A stretch of 50,519 bases of DNA from NCBI GenBank assembly GCA_019931245.1, contig JAINDL010000053.1, positions 1 to 50,519 on the forward strand, read 5' to 3'. Positions 1-8,134 of this stretch are shown here, piece after piece. The translations under genes were made by a program, and so were the position numbers. The DNA is from Bryobacteraceae bacterium CoA2 C42. Lineage in GTDB: Bacteria > Acidobacteriota > Terriglobia > Bryobacterales > Bryobacteraceae. Each line of letters opens with the position of its first letter. The stretch's first letter is position 1. The notes beneath the pieces were generated by a model. It was not told the origin of the DNA. It did not search any database and was given only the letters and a program-made list of their open reading frames with translations.

Positions 1-379
1 GGTAGCCTTCGAAGGTGTATTCGGGCAGGGGCGGGGCGGTTGGGGGCGGGGCGGTGGCGAGGGGGAGGTCGCTGAGGGCGGGCGGGATGGGGAGGTCGAG
101 GCAGTCTTCGCGGACCCAGGAGCCGGCGGGGAGGGGGCGGGTAGCGTGGCCGATGATCTGGCCGTAGCGGATGACGGGTTGGCCGGGGTCGAGGGCGGCG
201 AGGGCGATTTTGTGCGACTGCGGAATGGCTTCTGACGAAACGAAGCCATCGGCGAAGCGGGCGCCGGGGGGGACGCCTTCGGGGTTGACGATGATGGCGA
301 CGTTGTCGTTGGGGTGGACGCGGATGTAAAGGGGTTCCAAACCGCTCAGTTTATCGCGGTTGGGGGCGGGGGGCGCCAC
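1..379 (-). CDS. garD: Galactarate dehydratase, N-terminal part (runs off the window)
   Basis: The minus strand encodes about 126 residues that match the start of GarD-type galactarate dehydratases (meso-galactarate to 5-dehydro-4-deoxy-glucarate plus water). Recognisable stretches in order are PLYIRVHPNDNVAIIVN, IPQSHKIALAAL, VIRYGQIIGHA, GSWVRED and, at the window edge, YTFEGY, which in E. coli GarD (YTFEGYRNADG) leads into the catalytic core. Only the SAF-like N-terminal domain and the linker are present here. The GTG at 379 gives 17 residues before the conserved LYIRV, close to the length in E. coli. No good ribosome site precedes it, and the upstream DNA is a degenerate repeat, so the start is uncertain. 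The role is hexarate catabolism in the cytoplasm. Confidence 0.8.
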   Translation of the reverse strand, partial: MAPPAPNRDKLSGLEPLYIRVHPNDNVAIIVNPEGVPPGARFADGFVSSEAIPQSHKIALAALDPGQPVIRYGQIIGHATRPLPAGSWVREDCLDLPIPPALSDLPLATAPPPTAPPLPEYTFEGY

Positions 380-397
380 GGTTGACTGGTGGATGGA

Positions 398-620
398 CGG
401 CGGGTTTGGGGCGGGCCTTGGCTCTGGTGTTGCGGGTCGCTGGGCGCGAGGCTCGAGACCCCGTGGTGCATGGGGCTAAGCGGGGCGGGTTGCCGGGCTG
501 GACTCGGGGGAACGGCCGCAGTTTGGCGCGGGGCCTGGCGCAGGCGTCCCGGGTCGCTGTGCCCGGGGCTCGAGCCGCCGTGGAGCAGGGTGGTTGGCGG
601 CGCGGGTTGCCGGGCTGGGC
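398..620. repeat. Degenerate 117-nt tandem repeat, two copies
   Basis: Two tandem copies with a period of 117 nt (about 398-503 and 515-620). The match is easiest to see at 434/551 (GGGTCGCTG), 453/570 and 486/603 (CGGGTTGCCGGGCTGG). Shorter partial matches lie at about 348-364, at the start of garD, and 671-702, at the 3' end of the BON gene. The repeat therefore fills the gap between the two minus-strand genes and brushes both ends. The long open frames across it are Pro/Arg-rich and look like by-products of G+C content. The period is a multiple of three, which leaves a small chance of a coding origin. Confidence 0.6.
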
Positions 621-678
621 TGGGAGTGTTGGCCGGCGCGTCCCACGTGGTCGTTCGGGAGGCTCAAGACGCGGCAGT

Positions 679-1086
679 TTAACGCGGTTGGCTGCGCGGG
701 TCGCCGCGCTTGACCTGGGCGCGGCGGCGGCCGCTGGCGAGTCTCTCACGGGCCTTGGCTCTGGCCTCTTCCGAGATCTGGATGTTGTTGAGCACGCGGG
801 TGGCGCCGGCGGCCTTGGCCATGCGGGTCATGGCGCCTTTGTGCTGGATGACGCCGGCTTTGCCTTCGATGATGGCCGTGCCGTTCGAGACCTTGACGGT
901 GAAGCCGTTGGCGGCCATTTTGGATTTCGCGAGCTTGGCCTTGAGGGCCTGCTCGATGGCGGCATCGGAGAGTTGGGGCGCCGGGGTCTGCACTCGTTTG
1001 TGCTGGGCGGCAGAGGAGGAGGCGCGCGGTGTATTCTCGCCGGCCGCGGCGAGCGTGAGGCAGAGGAGAATGGCGAGGATACGCAT
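679..1086 (-). CDS. Secreted BON-domain protein
   Basis: 135 residues. The N-terminus MRILAILLCLTLAAAGE is a signal peptide, so the protein is exported. Residues about 38-100 form a single BON domain (LSDAAIEQALKAKLAKSK, then VSNGTAIIEGKAGVIQHK and a helix ending VLNNIQIS). BON domains bind phospholipid or accompany outer-membrane proteins and stress proteins such as OsmY. The C-terminal tail is Arg-rich and its codons merge into the degenerate 117-nt repeat downstream, so the end of the gene may have been remodelled by that repeat. It diverges from the PSD1 gene with 54 bp between starts. No enzymatic function is implied. Confidence 0.75.
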   Translation of the reverse strand: MRILAILLCLTLAAAGENTPRASSSAAQHKRVQTPAPQLSDAAIEQALKAKLAKSKMAANGFTVKVSNGTAIIEGKAGVIQHKGAMTRMAKAAGATRVLNNIQISEEARAKARERLASGRRRAQVKRGDPRSQPR

Positions 1087-1140
1087 CTATGGCGGTAGTG
1101 CCACGCTGCGGGCGTTGTTCTCATAGAATGGAGGTGGATT

Positions 1141-4104
1141 ATGCGCGTTCTGCTGGCCGTTTTTGTTCCCGCGATGGTTTTGGCCGCCGAGCCTAAACTG
1201 GAGTTCAATCGCGATGTCCGCCCGATTTTGTCGGATAAGTGCTACCACTGCCACGGGCCGGACGCCAAGACCAAAGGCATTCCGCTGCGGCTCGACGTGG
1301 AGGCGGAGGCGCGGGCGGCGATTGCGGCCGGCAAACTCGTGGCGCGGATTACGACGGACAAGAAAGGCCAGCAGATGCCGCCGCCCTACTCGGGGCTGAC
1401 GTTGACGGCGCGGGAGAAGGAGACGTTGGCGGCGTGGGTGGGGCAGGGCGCCGAGTGGCAGCCGCACTGGAGCTTTGTGCCGCCGAAGGCGCCGGCGGGG
1501 CCGGCGAGTATTGACCATTTCGTCGCGGCGCGGTTGAGCAAAGAGGGGCTGGCGATGCGGCCGCCGGCAAGCCGGGAGACGCAGGCGCGGCGCGTGACGC
1601 TCGACCTGACCGGCCTGCCGCCGACGCCGCAGGAGCTCGACGCCTTTCTGCGGGATACCTCGCCGAAGGCTTATGAGAAGCTGGTGGACCGGCTGCTGGC
1701 TTCGCCGCGCTACGGCGAGCGGATGGCCGCGCGGTGGCTCGACGCGGCGCGGTACGCCGATACGAACGGCTACCAGTACGATGGGGAGCGGGTGATGTGG
1801 CGGTGGCGCGACTACGTCATCGACAGCTTCAATCGCAACAAGCCTTTTGACCGCTTCGTGCTCGAGCAACTGGCCGGGGATATGCTGCCGAATGCGACCT
1901 TCGAGCAGCGGTTGGCGACGGGCTTCAACCGGAACCACCGGGGGAATACGGAAGACGGTATTGTGCCGGAGGAGTATGCCGTTGAGTATGTCGTTGACCG
2001 GGTGGAGACGACCGGGGCGGTGTTTCTGGGGCTGACGCTGGGCTGCGCACGGTGCCATAACCACAAGTACGATCCGCTGACGCAGAAGGAGTTTTACCAG
2101 ATCTTCTCCTACTTCAATAACGTGCCGGAGCTGGGTCGGGCGATGAAGTACGGTAACTCGCCGCCGCTGATGCCGGCGCCGACGGCCGAGCAGCAGGCGG
2201 CGCTGGCGGCGCTCGATGCCAGGATCGCCGGGCAGGAGCGGTGGCTGGCGGCCCGGGCGCCGGCGATTGAGGCGGCGCGGCGGAGCTGGGAGCAGACGAT
2301 GCCGGCGGTGCATTGGGCGCCGGCGAGCATGCGCGACGGGGAGTATTTCACGCAGGGGGCGCCGGAGCGGTTCGACGGCAGCCGCGTGGAGGTGGACGCC
2401 AAGTCGGGCAAATTCGATATTGACGACCGGTGGTCGGTTTCGGCGTGGGTGGATGGCCAGGGGTCGGTGCTGACGCGTATCTCCGGCAACCGGCCGGAGG
2501 GCAAGGGCTACGGGTTGCATGTTCGCGAGGGCAAGGTGTTTTTCCACATCACGAGCAACTGGGTGAACGATGCGTTGCGCGTGGAGACGGTGAAGCCGCT
2601 CGAGCCGGGGCGGGCGCACCATGTGGCCGTGACGTACACGGGCTCGCGGATGGCCGAAGGGGTGCAGGTGTATGTCGACGGCCAGCCGGCCGCAACGACG
2701 ACGATCATGGATACCTTATACCGGCCGTTCCGCAACGCCGGGGGCGTGTACAAGGAGCCGGTGCGGGTGGGCGGCGGCGCGGGTAAGGAGCAGCAGTTCC
2801 GGGGCACGCTCGGCCAGGTTCGGTTGTACGCGCGGGTGTTGACCGGCGAAGAGGTGGCGATGCTGGCCGTGGGGCAGCCGCTGTCGGCGCTGGCGGGGAG
2901 AAAACGAACCCCGCCGGAGCAGCGCCAAGTGGAGCTGTACTACCTTGAAACGGCAGCGGCGCCGGAGGTGCGGGCGGCGTGGCGTACCCTGGCCGGGCTG
3001 CGGGAGCAGCGGGAGAAGCTGGAGCGGACCTTTCCGACGGTGATGGTGATGGCCGAGGCGCCGCAGCGCAAGCCGACCCATCTGCTGCTGCGGGGGCAGT
3101 ACGATAAGCCGGGCGAGGTGGTGGAGCCCGGGCTGCCCGCGTTTCTGCCGCGGCGGGCGGCGGCCGACCGGCTGGGCTTCGCGCAGTGGGTGGTGGACCC
3201 GGCCAATCCGCTGCTGGCGCGGGTGACGGTGAACCGCTTCTGGCAGAGTCTGTTTGGCACGGGAATCGTAAAGACGACCGAGGACTTCGGGCTGCAGGGC
3301 GAGTGGCCGACGCACCCGGAGCTGCTCGACTACCTCGCCACGGAGTTTATCCGCGGCGGGTGGGATACCAAGGCGATGGTGAAGCGGATGGTGATGAGCT
3401 CGGCTTACCGGCAGTCGTCGCAGGCGACGCCGGAGCTGCTGCAGCGCGACCCGGACAACCGGCTGCTTTCGCGCGGACCGCGGCTGCGCATGCCGGCCGA
3501 GATGATTCGCGACGCGGCGCTGCACGCCGCCGGGCTGCTGCACGAGAAGCTGGGCGGGCCATCGGTGAAGCCGTACCAGCCGGAGGGGCTGTGGAAGGAG
3601 GTGATTATGCAGGACTTCGAGTACGATCAGGCCAAGGGGCCGGACCTGTACCGCCGCAGCCTGTACACCTTCTGGAAGCGGACTTCGGCGCCACCGATGA
3701 TGATGAACTTCGATGCCTCGCAGCGGGAGGCCTGCACGGTGCGCGAGAACCGGACGAACACGCCGCTGCAGGCGCTGAACCTGATGAACGATGTGACGTT
3801 TGTCGAGGCGGCGCGTTTCATTGGCCAGCGGATGCTGCTTGAAGGCGGCGCTGAGGCCGACAGCCGGCTGCGGCATGGCTTCCGAATGGCGCTGGGCCGA
3901 CTGCCGAAGCCGGCCGAGTTGGCCGTGCTGCGGGGGAGTCTGAATTATCACCTGGACTATTTCGCCGGCAAGCCGGCCGAGGCCAAGGCGCTGTTGTGGC
4001 AGGGCGAGAGCCGGTCGGCGCAGTTGCCGGAGCGGGACCTGGCGGCTTATCAGGCCGTGGCGAGCCTGCTGCTGAACACCGATGAGTTTGTGACCAAGGA
4101 GTAA
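1141..4104 (+). CDS. PSD1 / DUF1549-DUF1553 protein with cytochrome c and LamG domains
   Basis: 987 residues with a signal peptide (MRVLLAVFVPAMVLAA). A planctomycete-type cytochrome domain has its haem motif C34-Y-H-C37-H38. DUF1549 (PSCyt2) follows from about residue 125 (DHFVAARL, LTGLPPTPQELDAFL), then a LamG-like jelly-roll around residues 430-570 (WSVSAWVDG, HHVAVTYTG, VYVDGQPA), and DUF1553 (PSD1) from about residue 680 to the end (RVTVNRFWQSLFGTGIV, TPLQALNLMND). A GGAGG site sits about 7 nt before the ATG. It is followed 6 nt later by a DUF1501 gene, the standard partner in Planctomycetes and Acidobacteria. Role in extracytoplasmic polysaccharide processing is presumed for the family, not shown. 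Confidence 0.9.
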   Translation: MRVLLAVFVPAMVLAAEPKLEFNRDVRPILSDKCYHCHGPDAKTKGIPLRLDVEAEARAAIAAGKLVARITTDKKGQQMPPPYSGLTLTAREKETLAAWVGQGAEWQPHWSFVPPKAPAGPASIDHFVAARLSKEGLAMRPPASRETQARRVTLDLTGLPPTPQELDAFLRDTSPKAYEKLVDRLLASPRYGERMAARWLDAARYADTNGYQYDGERVMWRWRDYVIDSFNRNKPFDRFVLEQLAGDMLPNATFEQRLATGFNRNHRGNTEDGIVPEEYAVEYVVDRVETTGAVFLGLTLGCARCHNHKYDPLTQKEFYQIFSYFNNVPELGRAMKYGNSPPLMPAPTAEQQAALAALDARIAGQERWLAARAPAIEAARRSWEQTMPAVHWAPASMRDGEYFTQGAPERFDGSRVEVDAKSGKFDIDDRWSVSAWVDGQGSVLTRISGNRPEGKGYGLHVREGKVFFHITSNWVNDALRVETVKPLEPGRAHHVAVTYTGSRMAEGVQVYVDGQPAATTTIMDTLYRPFRNAGGVYKEPVRVGGGAGKEQQFRGTLGQVRLYARVLTGEEVAMLAVGQPLSALAGRKRTPPEQRQVELYYLETAAAPEVRAAWRTLAGLREQREKLERTFPTVMVMAEAPQRKPTHLLLRGQYDKPGEVVEPGLPAFLPRRAAADRLGFAQWVVDPANPLLARVTVNRFWQSLFGTGIVKTTEDFGLQGEWPTHPELLDYLATEFIRGGWDTKAMVKRMVMSSAYRQSSQATPELLQRDPDNRLLSRGPRLRMPAEMIRDAALHAAGLLHEKLGGPSVKPYQPEGLWKEVIMQDFEYDQAKGPDLYRRSLYTFWKRTSAPPMMMNFDASQREACTVRENRTNTPLQALNLMNDVTFVEAARFIGQRMLLEGGAEADSRLRHGFRMALGRLPKPAELAVLRGSLNYHLDYFAGKPAEAKALLWQGESRSAQLPERDLAAYQAVASLLLNTDEFVTKE

Positions 4105-4110
4105 GTGACC

Positions 4111-5478
4111 ATGCAACGCCGCCAGTTTCTCGCCGCCTTAACGACGCTGCTCGCCGAGAACGGCTATGCCGAAGGGCCGGTGGTGCACCATGCGCCGAAG
4201 GCCAAGCGCGTGATTACGCTGTTCCAGCACGGAGGGCCGTCGCAGCTCGATCTGTTCGACTACAAGCCGAATTTGGCCAAAGTGCGGGGCCAGGATCTGC
4301 CGGATTCGATCCGGCGGGGGCAGCGGCTGACCGGGATGACGGCCTACCAGGCGACGTTTCCCACTGCGCCCAGCCTGTTTCAGTTTGCCCAGCACGGGCA
4401 GTCCGGGGCGTGGTTCAGCGAACTGCTGCCGCACATGGCCAAGCACGCCGATCGGTGGACGATCCTGAAGTCGCTGTCGACCGAGCAGATCAACCATGAC
4501 CCGGCCGTGACCTTCTTTCAGACCGGGTTTCAACTGGCGGGCCGGCCGTCGATCGGCTCGTGGGTCTCCTACGGTCTGGGGAGCGAGAATAAGGATCTGC
4601 CCGCGTTTGTGGTGATGATTTCGCAGGGCCGCGGGAACGCGCAGGCGCTGGCGGACCGGATGTGGGGTTCCGGGTTTATTCCGACGAGTCATCAGGGGGT
4701 GAAGTTCCGGGGCGGGAAGGATCCGGTGCTGTACCTGAGTGATCCGGAGGGTTATGACCGGACGGCGCGGCGCCGGTTTCTTGATGATCTCGGGCAACTG
4801 AACCGGTTGAAGCTCGATGAGTATCAGGACCCGGAGATCGCCACGCGGATTGCGCAGTACGAGATGGCGTTCCGGATGCAGGCGTCGGTGCCGGAGCTGG
4901 CGGATTTGTCGAAGGAACCGGAGTCGACCTTTGCGCTCTACGGGCCGGAGAGCCGGAAGCCGGGCAGCTATGCGGCTAACTGCATTCTGGCGCGCCGGCT
5001 GGCGGAGCGGGGCGTCCGTTTTATTCAGCTCTTCCACCGGGGTTGGGACCAGCACGGGAGCCTGCCGAAGCAGATCCGCTGGCAGTGCGAGGATACCGAT
5101 CAGCCCTCGGCGGCGCTGCTGACGGATTTGCAGCAGCGGGGCCTGCTTGAGGACACGCTGGTGCTGTGGGGCGGGGAGTTTGGGCGGACGGTGTATTCGC
5201 AGGGGACGCTGACGGCGACCGACTACGGGCGGGATCATCATCCGCGGTGCTTTACGATGCTGGCGGCGGGGGGTGGGTTCAAGCCGGGGGTCAGTTATGG
5301 GGAGACCGACGACTATAGTTACAACATCGCCCGGGATCCCATGGATGTCCATGATCTGCATGCGACGATGCTGCACTGTTTAGGCGTCGATCACACCAAA
5401 CTGACGTTTAAGTTTCAGGGGCGCCACTACCGGCTAACGGATGTGCATGGGCGGGTGATCCGGCCGCTGCTGGCGTAG
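4111..5478 (+). CDS. DUF1501 (sulfatase-like) protein
   Basis: 455 residues. The N-terminus MQRRQFLAALTTLL is Tat-like. Conserved family motifs are visible: LFQHGGPSQLDLFDYKP near the start, AKHADRWTILKSL, and WGGEFGRTVYSQG with HHPRCFTMLAAGG near the end, matching the alkaline-phosphatase-like DUF1501 fold. The ATG at 4111 is chosen over the GTG at 4105 because AAGGAG at 4096-4101 is 9 nt upstream of it. It is translationally close to the PSD1 gene, and such pairs are presumed to act together outside the cytoplasm. It ends 12 nt from the convergent slipin gene. Substrate unknown. Confidence 0.9.
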   Translation: MQRRQFLAALTTLLAENGYAEGPVVHHAPKAKRVITLFQHGGPSQLDLFDYKPNLAKVRGQDLPDSIRRGQRLTGMTAYQATFPTAPSLFQFAQHGQSGAWFSELLPHMAKHADRWTILKSLSTEQINHDPAVTFFQTGFQLAGRPSIGSWVSYGLGSENKDLPAFVVMISQGRGNAQALADRMWGSGFIPTSHQGVKFRGGKDPVLYLSDPEGYDRTARRRFLDDLGQLNRLKLDEYQDPEIATRIAQYEMAFRMQASVPELADLSKEPESTFALYGPESRKPGSYAANCILARRLAERGVRFIQLFHRGWDQHGSLPKQIRWQCEDTDQPSAALLTDLQQRGLLEDTLVLWGGEFGRTVYSQGTLTATDYGRDHHPRCFTMLAAGGGFKPGVSYGETDDYSYNIARDPMDVHDLHATMLHCLGVDHTKLTFKFQGRHYRLTDVHGRVIRPLLA

Positions 5479-5490
5479 CGGGGGGCACGG

Positions 5491-6579
5491 TCAGGACGGC
5501 AACAGTTTACTGAGCAAACCGTCAAATCCGCCGTGGACGTTGACGGTGCCGACCTTTTCGGTGAGGCGTTCGAGGGTTTCCAACTCCTTCAGGCGAATGA
5601 GGGTCGGGTTGTCTTCCATGAGTTTCGCCGTGTTGAGGAGGGACCGGGTGGCGGCGGTCTCTTCGCGGCGGCGGATGAGGTTGGCCTGCGCCTGCTTTTC
5701 GGCGGCGACGACCTGGTTGAGGATGTTCCGGATTTCGCCGGGCAGGATAATGTCCTTGAGGGCGATGCCGGAGACCTCGACGCCGAGAGCGGCCATCTCG
5801 CGCCGGACGGTGGCAGCGGCGGCGGGTTCGATGTCGACCTTGTCGGCCAACACCTCGTCGAGCGAGCGTTTGCCGAGGGTGGAGCGGACGGCGAGTTGCA
5901 GCAGGCGGTAGAGGGTTTCGCCGTAGTTTTGGACGGCGATGGCGGCGGTGGCGGGGTCGGTGACCCGGTATTCGGCGAGGATGTTGACGCGGAGGGAGAC
6001 CTTGTCGCGGGTGAGGATCTCCTGGCCGGGAACTTCGAGCATCTGCCGGCGCAGGTCGATCAGCGTGATGGCGACCGGGGCGGCCGCCTGCCAGAAGCCG
6101 TAGCGGCCGGGTTCGAGGACGCGGACGAAGCGGCCATCGCGGCAGAGGACGCCAGCCATGCCGGCGGCAACCTCGTAGACGTTGAGGGCGGCGGCGTTGG
6201 TGCGTTCGATGGCAGTGAACAGGGCGGCGGGCACTTCAGGCGCCGCGTCGAGATCGAGGATCTCGGCGGTGGCCGGCTGCCAGAAGAGCTGCCGCTGGCC
6301 GGGGCCGATGACGGCTTCAAGGCGGCCGTGGACGCGGACAAGCGCTAACTGCCGCTCGGCGGTTTCCACCGGGACAAAGTGGCGGGCGACGACATCGGGG
6401 CGGGTGCGCCAAAGGATCTCCGCCCAGGGGGAGGAGAAGGCGGCGCTGAGCGTGGAGTGGGTTTCGACGGTGACGAAGCGCCCGTAGTGGGTGCCCGGTC
6501 CGGCGATGGTGAGAAAGCGTCCGCCGCGCGAGATGACCGCGCGCTCGGCGTCGCCGATGGTGTAGCGAATGGTGGGCAT
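5491..6579 (-). CDS. Slipin-type SPFH/band 7 protein
   Basis: 362 residues from the ATG at 6579, which follows GGAGGA by 7 nt. The next upstream in-frame start (6603) lacks a site. The SPFH core lies at about residues 140-310: YEVAAGMAGVLCRDGRFVRVLEPGRYGFW, IDLRRQMLEVPGQEILTRDKVSLRVNILAEYRV, LYRLLQLAVRSTLGKRSLDEVL. A charged helical stretch rich in Ala/Glu/Gln (VVAAEKQAQANLIRRREETAATRSL) follows, typical of oligomerising slipins. There is no clear N-terminal membrane helix, so this is a soluble or peripherally bound member, unlike stomatin. About the first 120 residues are an extra region repeating an RYxIGDAE/VxxGGRF-like pattern. The gene has a leader of about 310 nt (see 6580-6922). Confidence 0.85.
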   Translation of the reverse strand: MPTIRYTIGDAERAVISRGGRFLTIAGPGTHYGRFVTVETHSTLSAAFSSPWAEILWRTRPDVVARHFVPVETAERQLALVRVHGRLEAVIGPGQRQLFWQPATAEILDLDAAPEVPAALFTAIERTNAAALNVYEVAAGMAGVLCRDGRFVRVLEPGRYGFWQAAAPVAITLIDLRRQMLEVPGQEILTRDKVSLRVNILAEYRVTDPATAAIAVQNYGETLYRLLQLAVRSTLGKRSLDEVLADKVDIEPAAAATVRREMAALGVEVSGIALKDIILPGEIRNILNQVVAAEKQAQANLIRRREETAATRSLLNTAKLMEDNPTLIRLKELETLERLTEKVGTVNVHGGFDGLLSKLLPS

Positions 6580-6699
6580 GGGAGAGTCCTCCAGGACAGA
6601 CAAGATTCCGCTTGCGGTACAACTGGTGTTGCAAGGGCGACCGCCAGAGCCGGCCTCCGCCGTCAGGCAGTTTCGGCAGTCACGCAGGTTGCTTCACTA

Positions 6700-6888
6700 T
6701 CCGCAAGCGGTGGTTGAGTAGACAGCAGAGAGGGGAATCGAACCCAACGGTTTGCACCGTTTCCGAAGAGTCGAGAGCGAGGCGCTGGGCGGAACGCAGG
6801 AGCAGAGACTGTCTGCGCCGTAGACCAGCTTTACGCCACGGGTGAGCGGGGCGCAGGGAGCAATGGCCGTGGGCGCTTGCCGACGACT
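6700..6888 (-). other. Structured transcribed leader or possible small RNA upstream of slipin
   Basis: There is no convincing gene between 6580 and 7069. A promoter-like sequence at 6894-6922 would start minus-strand RNA near 6888. The predicted RNA has complementary ends (GCAAGCG, 6880-6874, with CGCTTGC, 6709-6703), a GNRA-capped hairpin AACGGT-GCAA-ACCGTT, and a tRNA T-arm-like GGGTTCGATTCCCC next to it. A palindromic CCGCTTGCGG at 6608-6617 repeats the motif closer to slipin. The length, about 185 nt, and the end-pairing are reminiscent of 6S-like RNAs, but I could not fit a known family. It may simply be a structured 5' leader. Confidence 0.25.
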
Positions 6889-6893
6889 TCAGT

Positions 6894-6922
6894 AGATTAT
6901 CGAAAGGCTGAATCATTGTCAA
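6894..6922 (-). promoter_or_regulatory. Sigma70-like promoter reading towards slipin
   Basis: On the minus strand TTGACA (6922-6917) is followed after 17 nt by TAATCT (6899-6894). An overlapping GATAAT (6901-6896) is a better -10 hexamer but at 15 nt spacing. Next to the -35 lies an inverted repeat ACCAC-N6-GTGGT (6922-6937), a possible operator. Confidence 0.5.
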
Positions 6923-7069
6923 CCACTTTCTTGTGGTGCGTTAAGAAAAATCGGTGTCTGAGGGGGAGCGGGAAAAGGGGGATGGCCGGCCGTACTCGCT
7001 GGGGAGGCGGTGACGAGCCACGCTGGCGGGCCCTCCGCGTTGGGGCTGTAGTATGATCGGGCCAGATTC

Positions 7070-8134
7070 ATGAACAGACGGGACTTTTTTGAAAAGACAG
7101 GCGCGGGCGCTTTAGCGTTGACGGGATGGAGCGGGCAGGCACAGGGACCGGGGCCGGTGCGGACGGGCATGCTGGGAACGCAGCACAGCCACTTTGGCGG
7201 AAAGCTGGCCGCGCTGCGGAACAATGCGGACTTTGCCGTGGTGGGGATTGCCGAGCCGGACGCGGCGGCGCGGGGGAAGCTGCAGCAGGACGCGGGGCTG
7301 CGGGGGATGCGGTGGATGAGCCAGGAGGAGATGCTGGCGGACGCTTCGCTGCAGTTGATTGTTGTCGAGTGCGCGGCGTGGGAGGCGGTGCCGTGGGGGA
7401 AGAAGGTGATTGCGGCGGGCAAGCATCTGCATTTGGAAAAGCCGCCGGGCAATGAGTGGGCGCCGTTCCGGGAGCTGGTGGAAGAGGCGCGGCGGAAGAA
7501 GCTGCTGCTGCAGACGGGCTATTTGTGGCGGTGGCACAAGGGCGTGATGGCGGGCATCGAGGCGGCACAGAAGGGCTGGCTGGGCGAGGTGTTCATGGTG
7601 CGGGGGAGCATGGACGCCGATCGCGACCAGGGGCAGCGGGACGTGGAGGCCAAGTACAAGGGCGGCGGGCTGTTTGAGCTGGGCGGGCATGTGCTGGACC
7701 GGATGGTGGAGTTGCTGGGGCGGCCGAAGGCGGTGCAGAGCGTGCTGCGGCACCACACGAGCAGCCCGGACAAGCTGGCGGATAACAACGTGGCGGTGCT
7801 CGAGTTTGAGAAGGCGTTGGGGGTGCTGACGCAGTCAGCCAAGATGGCGGGGGCGAGCGACCACCGTTCGTTCGAGATTCTGGGGACGGAGGGGAGCGTG
7901 ATTCTGCATCCGGAGGCGAATCCGCCGCGGATGCGGGTGTTTCTGAAGCAGGCGCGGGGGCCGTACCGGGAGGGTTGGCAGGATGTGGCGATTCCGCCGC
8001 AGCCGCGCTTTGTGCCGGACTTTCGGGAGTTGGGGGCGGCGATCCGCGGCGGCAAGCCGCTGAAGCACTCCTATGATCATGAACTGCTGCTGCAGGAGAC
8101 GCTGTTGCGCGCCTCGGGGGAGTTAAAGGGATGA
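7070..8134 (+). CDS. Tat-exported Gfo/Idh/MocA oxidoreductase
   Basis: 354 residues. MNRRDFFEKTGAGALALTG is a twin-arginine-type leader. The Rossmann start is atypical (VRTGMLGTQHSHFGGKL in place of the usual GxGxxG). The family motif is present as HLHLEKPPG. The C-terminal half has the Gfo/Idh/MocA beta-sheet pattern (YLWRWHKGVMAGIEAAQKGWLG, GGGLFELGGHVLDRMVELLG). It is closely related in plan to the protein at 10909-11946, with the same EKPPG/DKPPG and GW-L-G-V motifs. The stop overlaps the next start by 4 nt (ATGA), so the two oxidoreductases are translationally coupled. The likely role is NAD(P)-linked sugar or polyol oxidation outside the cytoplasm. The substrate cannot be named. Confidence 0.85.
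   Translation: MNRRDFFEKTGAGALALTGWSGQAQGPGPVRTGMLGTQHSHFGGKLAALRNNADFAVVGIAEPDAAARGKLQQDAGLRGMRWMSQEEMLADASLQLIVVECAAWEAVPWGKKVIAAGKHLHLEKPPGNEWAPFRELVEEARRKKLLLQTGYLWRWHKGVMAGIEAAQKGWLGEVFMVRGSMDADRDQGQRDVEAKYKGGGLFELGGHVLDRMVELLGRPKAVQSVLRHHTSSPDKLADNNVAVLEFEKALGVLTQSAKMAGASDHRSFEILGTEGSVILHPEANPPRMRVFLKQARGPYREGWQDVAIPPQPRFVPDFRELGAAIRGGKPLKHSYDHELLLQETLLRASGELKG

Noticed and set aside
351-749. A Pro/Arg-rich minus-strand protein containing 39-residue repeats
   Set aside because: It overlaps both garD and the BON gene in another frame, has no ribosome site, and its repeats are the translation of the 117-nt DNA repeat.
6720-6820. A tRNA on the minus strand, suggested by GGGTTCGATTCCCC and a nearby long hairpin like a variable arm
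   Set aside because: The two outer T-stem pairs do not form, and no complementary 5' acceptor strand, D-arm or anticodon arm with U33 could be placed, even for a long-armed or selenocysteine tRNA.
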